Positions 60,469 through 64,000 of a DNA stretch of 64,000 nucleotides are shown here, one piece after another (position 1 is the stretch's first letter; each line of letters begins with the position of its first letter). The position numbers and the translations under genes are program-made. The notes beneath the pieces were generated by a model, which did no database searches, was not told the origin of the DNA, and saw only the letters and a list, made by a program, of their open reading frames with translations. Source of the stretch: Sphingobacteriaceae bacterium (GTDB taxonomy: Bacteria; Bacteroidota; Bacteroidia; Sphingobacteriales; Sphingobacteriaceae); the NCBI GenBank assembly GCA_903642215.1, contig CAHJWG010000005.1, forward strand, positions 1 to 64,000. Direction: 5' to 3'.

Positions 60469-60766
60469 CCTGCAAACTTTTATGCTGATTGCCGCCAGTT
60501 TATTTTGTACCGGTTTATACATGGTTTTAACCAAAAGTAACGCGATACAGGTTTTAATCGGGATTGAATTTATGATTAATGCAGCAATAATTAACCTGGT
60601 TGCATTTGGAAAATACGACAAGCACAACAACGGCGGGCAGGTATTTGCTTTGTTTGCGATTGTTTTGGCAGCCGCGGCAAGTGCTGTTGCGCTGGCTATT
60701 ATTTTAAATGTTTACCGGCGGTTTAAAACCATCGATCCGGCAAAAATTAATGAGCTGAAAAACTAA
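60461..60766 (+). CDS. nuoK: NADH-quinone oxidoreductase subunit K
   Basis: Three-helix membrane subunit of complex I, 101 residues, the usual size. The conserved glutamates of the proton path are in VLIGIEFMINAAIINLVAF near residues 29-47 and in the following FALFAIVLAAAASAVALAII helix region. I start it at ATG 60461 (MINLQTFMLI), which overlaps nuoJ by 8 bases and gives the normal N-terminus; the frame also has an ATG at 60428. nuoL follows after 4 bases. Confidence 0.94.
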   Translation: MINLQTFMLIAASLFCTGLYMVLTKSNAIQVLIGIEFMINAAIINLVAFGKYDKHNNGGQVFALFAIVLAAAASAVALAIILNVYRRFKTIDPAKINELKN

Positions 60767-60770
60767 GTTT

Positions 60771-62801
60771 TTGGAACAGATCAATACGCTACAAAATTAC
60801 TCAACCGAAATCCAGCTTGCATTAACAGCTGTTTTACTTCCGTTTGCTGCTTTTATCATCAATTTTTTAGTGCTAAAAACAGTATTGAAAGGAGTCGGGA
60901 TTCTTTCCGTATTCTGTATTTTATTGAGCCTGATTTGTTCCGGTATTTTATTTGCAAAAACCTGGAACCACGAACCGTTGCACCGACAAATCTTGTGGTT
61001 TCAAATTGGAACAGTTAAAATTTATGCCGGATTATTGCTCAATAATTTATCGGTATTGATGCTGCCGGTCATTTCGGGCGTTGCTTTGGCTGTCCATATT
61101 TACTCGATTGCTTACCTGCACGGCGATCAATTATACAACCGTTATTTCCGTTACCTCAGCTTTTTTTGCTTCGCGATGATGGCTTTGGTTGTAGTTGATA
61201 ACCTGCTTTTGATGTATGCTTTTTGGGAACTGGTCGGGTTTGCTTCCTATCTTTTAATCGGTTTTTGGTTTACACGGGAAAAAGCTGTGCAGGCAAACAA
61301 AAAAGCCTTCATCATGAACCGGATCGGAGATTTAGGTTTCCTGATCGGCATCATGATTTTGTACGCGCATTTTCACACTTTCAATCTGATCACTTTATTT
61401 ACCAATCCCAATAATTTTTCCGGAAACGGTTTAACCGGAACCTGGCTCACCGTTGCCGGTTTATGTTTTTTCCTGGGCGCGATAGCCAAATCGGCACAGT
61501 TTCCGTTACACACCTGGCTGCCCGATGCAATGGAAGGCCCGACTTCTGTTTCCGCCTTAATCCATGCGGCAACAATGGTGGCTGCCGGCGTTTTTTTGCT
61601 GGCGAGGGTTTATCCGGTTTTTAATGGAGATGTGAAAATGGTCATCACCATCACCGGAACTTTTACCGCTTTTATGGCCGCTACGATTGCCCTCACCCAA
61701 AATGATCTAAAAAAAATCCTGGCTTTTTCTACCATTTCGCAGTTGGGTTTTATGGTTGCCGCGATGGGGATCGGTGCTTATTCTTCCGCCTTATTTCACT
61801 TGGCAACACATGCTTTTTTTAAGTGCCTTTTATTTTTGTCGGCCGGCGTAATCATCCACGAAATGCAGCATCTAAAAGAAAAACTACATTTAGAAATCGA
61901 TCCGCAGAATATTTTATACATGGGCGGTTTGCGTAAAATTTTACCGGTAACTTTTATCACTTGCATCATCGCATCGCTGGCATTGATCGGTTTGCCATTA
62001 ACTTCCGGCTATTTATCCAAAGACGGTATCCTGATCCAGGCATTTGAATGGGCCGAAGGCAGGTCGTTTTTCTACAAACTAATCCCGATTTTTATATTGA
62101 TTACCAGTTGGTTAACCGCATTTTATATTTCCCGTTTGTTATTTAAAGTTTTTTGGGGAGAATCAAGATTGCAGGAAATGATCCCGACATTCCAATTTCC
62201 TGCTTCCAAAGAAAATAAACTCTTTACCTGGCCGATGCTGTTTTTATCGGTATTTTGTTTGTTCCCCGTTTTCTCCTTCAACCCATTATTATACGAACAA
62301 AGCTGGCTTTTTCGCGGTTTTTTGGGTGCAGATTATCTGGAACGCGAAAATATTTATCATACGGTTATTCCGGCTGCCGTTAATTTATTTACCATTCCGG
62401 TTATTTATATTGCCTATTTGCGCTATGTAAAACAAGGCATCAGCTGGTTCCCGGAAACCGGTTTCCTATTCAAACTATCTTATAATCAATGGTATATTGA
62501 TCGTTTTTATCAGAATTATTTAGTGAAGATTGTCCAATGGATCAGCAAAATGCTTTATCAGTTTGATCGTAAAGTAGTGGATGGATTTATAACCTTCCTT
62601 ACAAAAATTACCCGATTTTTTGCTGTTTGCATCGATTGGGCTGACCGAAACCTGGTTGACGGATTAATAAATTTTATTGCTTTCCGTGTGCGCGATATTG
62701 GTAGTTTTGCCCGTGGTTTCCAAACTGGGAAAGTGCAGCAATATTTGTTAACCATGCTAATTGTTGTTCTGAGTATTTATATTTTTAAGATCTTGATTTA
62801 G
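60771..62801 (+). CDS. nuoL: NADH-quinone oxidoreductase subunit L
   Basis: Proton-pumping antiporter-like subunit at the far end of the membrane arm, 676 residues. MYAFWELVGFASYLLIGFWF near residues 148-167 carries the key Glu, AKSAQFPLHTWLPDAMEGPTSVSALIHAATMVAAGVFLLAR near 240-280 holds the conserved Lys/His residues, and a long lateral helix segment follows near the C-terminus. It starts at TTG 60771, 4 bases after nuoK; no upstream ATG is available. nuoM begins 4 bases after its stop. Sister-motif copies occur at 60874 and 62239. Confidence 0.94.
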   Translation: MEQINTLQNYSTEIQLALTAVLLPFAAFIINFLVLKTVLKGVGILSVFCILLSLICSGILFAKTWNHEPLHRQILWFQIGTVKIYAGLLLNNLSVLMLPVISGVALAVHIYSIAYLHGDQLYNRYFRYLSFFCFAMMALVVVDNLLLMYAFWELVGFASYLLIGFWFTREKAVQANKKAFIMNRIGDLGFLIGIMILYAHFHTFNLITLFTNPNNFSGNGLTGTWLTVAGLCFFLGAIAKSAQFPLHTWLPDAMEGPTSVSALIHAATMVAAGVFLLARVYPVFNGDVKMVITITGTFTAFMAATIALTQNDLKKILAFSTISQLGFMVAAMGIGAYSSALFHLATHAFFKCLLFLSAGVIIHEMQHLKEKLHLEIDPQNILYMGGLRKILPVTFITCIIASLALIGLPLTSGYLSKDGILIQAFEWAEGRSFFYKLIPIFILITSWLTAFYISRLLFKVFWGESRLQEMIPTFQFPASKENKLFTWPMLFLSVFCLFPVFSFNPLLYEQSWLFRGFLGADYLERENIYHTVIPAAVNLFTIPVIYIAYLRYVKQGISWFPETGFLFKLSYNQWYIDRFYQNYLVKIVQWISKMLYQFDRKVVDGFITFLTKITRFFAVCIDWADRNLVDGLINFIAFRVRDIGSFARGFQTGKVQQYLLTMLIVVLSIYIFKILI

Positions 62802-62805
62802 GTTG

Positions 62806-64000
62806 ATGCACATTCTTTCGCTACTCATTTTTACGCCGCTGCTATTTGGCGTGCTGCTTTTACTGCTGCCGTCGTTCCTGCGAAACAGCTTTAAATATGT
62901 GGCATTGGCTGCTACGTTGGTTCAGGTGGTTTTAAGCGGATGGATGTATTTTCAATTCAAAACCGGTGCTTCTTTTACCGGCATAAATCATGCGGATCAA
63001 TATCAGTTTGTGGAAAAAGCAAGCTGGATCAGCCTGAATTTAGGTTCGCTCGGTAAAATGCAGATCGATTATTTTGTTGGTATTGACGGGCTTTCCATCG
63101 GATTATTATTCATGTCGTCTGTTGTGATGGCCGTTGCAGCGTTGGCTTCCTGGGAAATCAAAACCAATTTAAAAGGCTTTTTTGCCTTGTTTTTATTGTT
63201 GGATATGGCCGTGATCGGTGTTTTCTGCGCGCTGGATTTCTTCCTGTTCTACATTTTTTACGAACTGATGCTCTTGCCTTTATATTTCCTGATCGGGATT
63301 TGGGGCGGCGTGCGTCGCGAATATGCAGCGATCAAATTCTTTCTGTATACTTTGTTTGGCTCCGTTTTTATGTTGCTGGTGATGATCGGTTTGTATTTTT
63401 CCGTAACCGATCCGGTAACTAAAAACCATACTTTCAACATTATCCACATGATGAATCCTGCCAATTTTGCGCAAGGTTCTGTTTTTTCGTTATCAGCGCA
63501 CCAAATGCTTTTTGGTTTGCCAGCACGTTCTTTAGCTTTTGTAGTTTTGTTTATTGCCTTTGCCATCAAAGTTCCCGTGGTTCCGCTGCACACTTGGCTG
63601 CCCGATGCGCATGTAGAAGCACCAACAGCAGTTTCTATTATTCTGGCCGGCGTTTTATTAAAAATCGGCGGCTACGGAATTTTACGGATTTGCTTCAGTA
63701 TTTTTCCGGAGGTAGCTACGGCCGGTGCTTTCTGGCTGGGTTTGCTTGGCGTAATTTCCATACTTTACGGAGCAATGAATGCTTTGGCCCAAACAGATCT
63801 CAAACGCTTAATTGCTTATTCTTCCGTATCGCACATGGGTTTTGTTTTACTGGGAATATCCTCACAAACCACCGAAGGCATCAGCGGTGCATTAATGCAA
63901 ATGCTGAGTCACGGTTTTTTATCAGCAATGCTGTTCTTTTTGGTCGGCGTTATTTACAGCCGCGTGCATGATCGTTACATCTATAATTTCCGTGGATTAG
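62806..64000 (+). CDS. nuoM: NADH-quinone oxidoreductase subunit M, 3' end cut by window
   Basis: Antiporter-like complex I subunit M; the first 398 codons are present and the frame is open to the last base. It starts at ATG 62806, 4 bases after nuoL (MHILSLLIFTPLLFG). YFVGIDGLSIGLLFMSSV near residue 88 is the NuoM signature, EL in FFYELMLLPLYFLIGIWGG near 152 carries the key Glu, and FAIKVPVVPLHTWLPDAHVEAPTAVSIILAGVLLKIGGYG near 252-290 holds the Lys and the H-W-L-P-D-A-H block. The remaining 100 or so residues lie beyond the window. Confidence 0.95.
   Translation, partial: MHILSLLIFTPLLFGVLLLLLPSFLRNSFKYVALAATLVQVVLSGWMYFQFKTGASFTGINHADQYQFVEKASWISLNLGSLGKMQIDYFVGIDGLSIGLLFMSSVVMAVAALASWEIKTNLKGFFALFLLLDMAVIGVFCALDFFLFYIFYELMLLPLYFLIGIWGGVRREYAAIKFFLYTLFGSVFMLLVMIGLYFSVTDPVTKNHTFNIIHMMNPANFAQGSVFSLSAHQMLFGLPARSLAFVVLFIAFAIKVPVVPLHTWLPDAHVEAPTAVSIILAGVLLKIGGYGILRICFSIFPEVATAGAFWLGLLGVISILYGAMNALAQTDLKRLIAYSSVSHMGFVLLGISSQTTEGISGALMQMLSHGFLSAMLFFLVGVIYSRVHDRYIYNFRGL
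62966..62979 (+). repeat. Dispersed motif inside nuoM
   Basis: GTGCTTCTTTTACC then GGCATAAA, coding for GASFTGI; an intragenic copy with the extended flank kept. Confidence 0.7.

Overview
The window is a stretch of bacterial chromosome from a member of the Bacteroidota, most likely the order Sphingobacteriales (Pedobacter/Mucilaginibacter type). The evidence is a PorT-like type IX secretion protein next to ubiE, a secreted protein with a type IX sorting tail, a lipoprotein-type TamL before TamB, TAnnTTTG promoter boxes with few Shine-Dalgarno sequences, and an estimated GC content near 40% with RNA-free, tightly packed housekeeping DNA. I saw no rRNA, tRNA, CRISPR array, prophage or intact insertion sequence.

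Layout. 0-5 kb: threonylcarbamoyl-AMP synthase, a GT4 glycosyltransferase, dapD, an S4 protein, guanine deaminase and an OmpH-like lipoprotein. 5-13.5 kb: gyrB, a TlpA-type thioredoxin protein, an NmrA/SDR/AraC cluster, a retropepsin-like protease and an alpha/beta hydrolase. 13.5-21 kb: the TamL/TamB pair. 21-31.5 kb: dnaE, a PemK/MazF module, trxA, a RelE module with a frame break, a DUF58 protein, a class III aminotransferase, an ECF sigma operon with an unusual repeat protein, and bcp. 31.5-45.6 kb: an M23 peptidase, an FAH-family hydrolase, a T9SS cargo protein, Kup, an amino acid permease, PAP2, a cation/proton antiporter, a PIN module, an M3 oligopeptidase, an Xre/RES module, a UbiA prenyltransferase and engB. 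45.7-58 kb: a VOC protein, ubiE-porT, an SDR, a YqeY protein, a hydrolase-CBS-nadK group, and the envelope cluster uppS-bamA-ompH-ompH-murI. 58-64 kb: nuoH-I-J-K-L-M, with nuoM running off the end.

The most striking feature is not a gene. A short motif, ATRCTTCTTTTAYC (core CTTCTTTTA / TAAAAGAAG), occurs 38 times by hand count on both strands, where base composition predicts about one. About 22 copies lie in the small non-coding fraction, often touching stop or start codons. A sister motif with the two central bases changed (ATRCTGTTTTTAYC) occurs more than 20 times. Both form inverted pairs at gene ends, which recalls DNA uptake sequences of Neisseriaceae and Pasteurellaceae, or REP half-sites. 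I know of no description of this for this group.

Second-line points are a cluster of toxin-antitoxin modules (PemK, RelE, PIN, RES, and a lone DUF433), a canonical A_AAA_AAA slippery heptamer directly before the stop in the RelE toxin, an identical 15-base leaderless-type promoter/start at two antitoxins, a 13-bp operator-like direct repeat before the Xre gene, and a probable anti-sigma protein with four VPxxYFE repeats.
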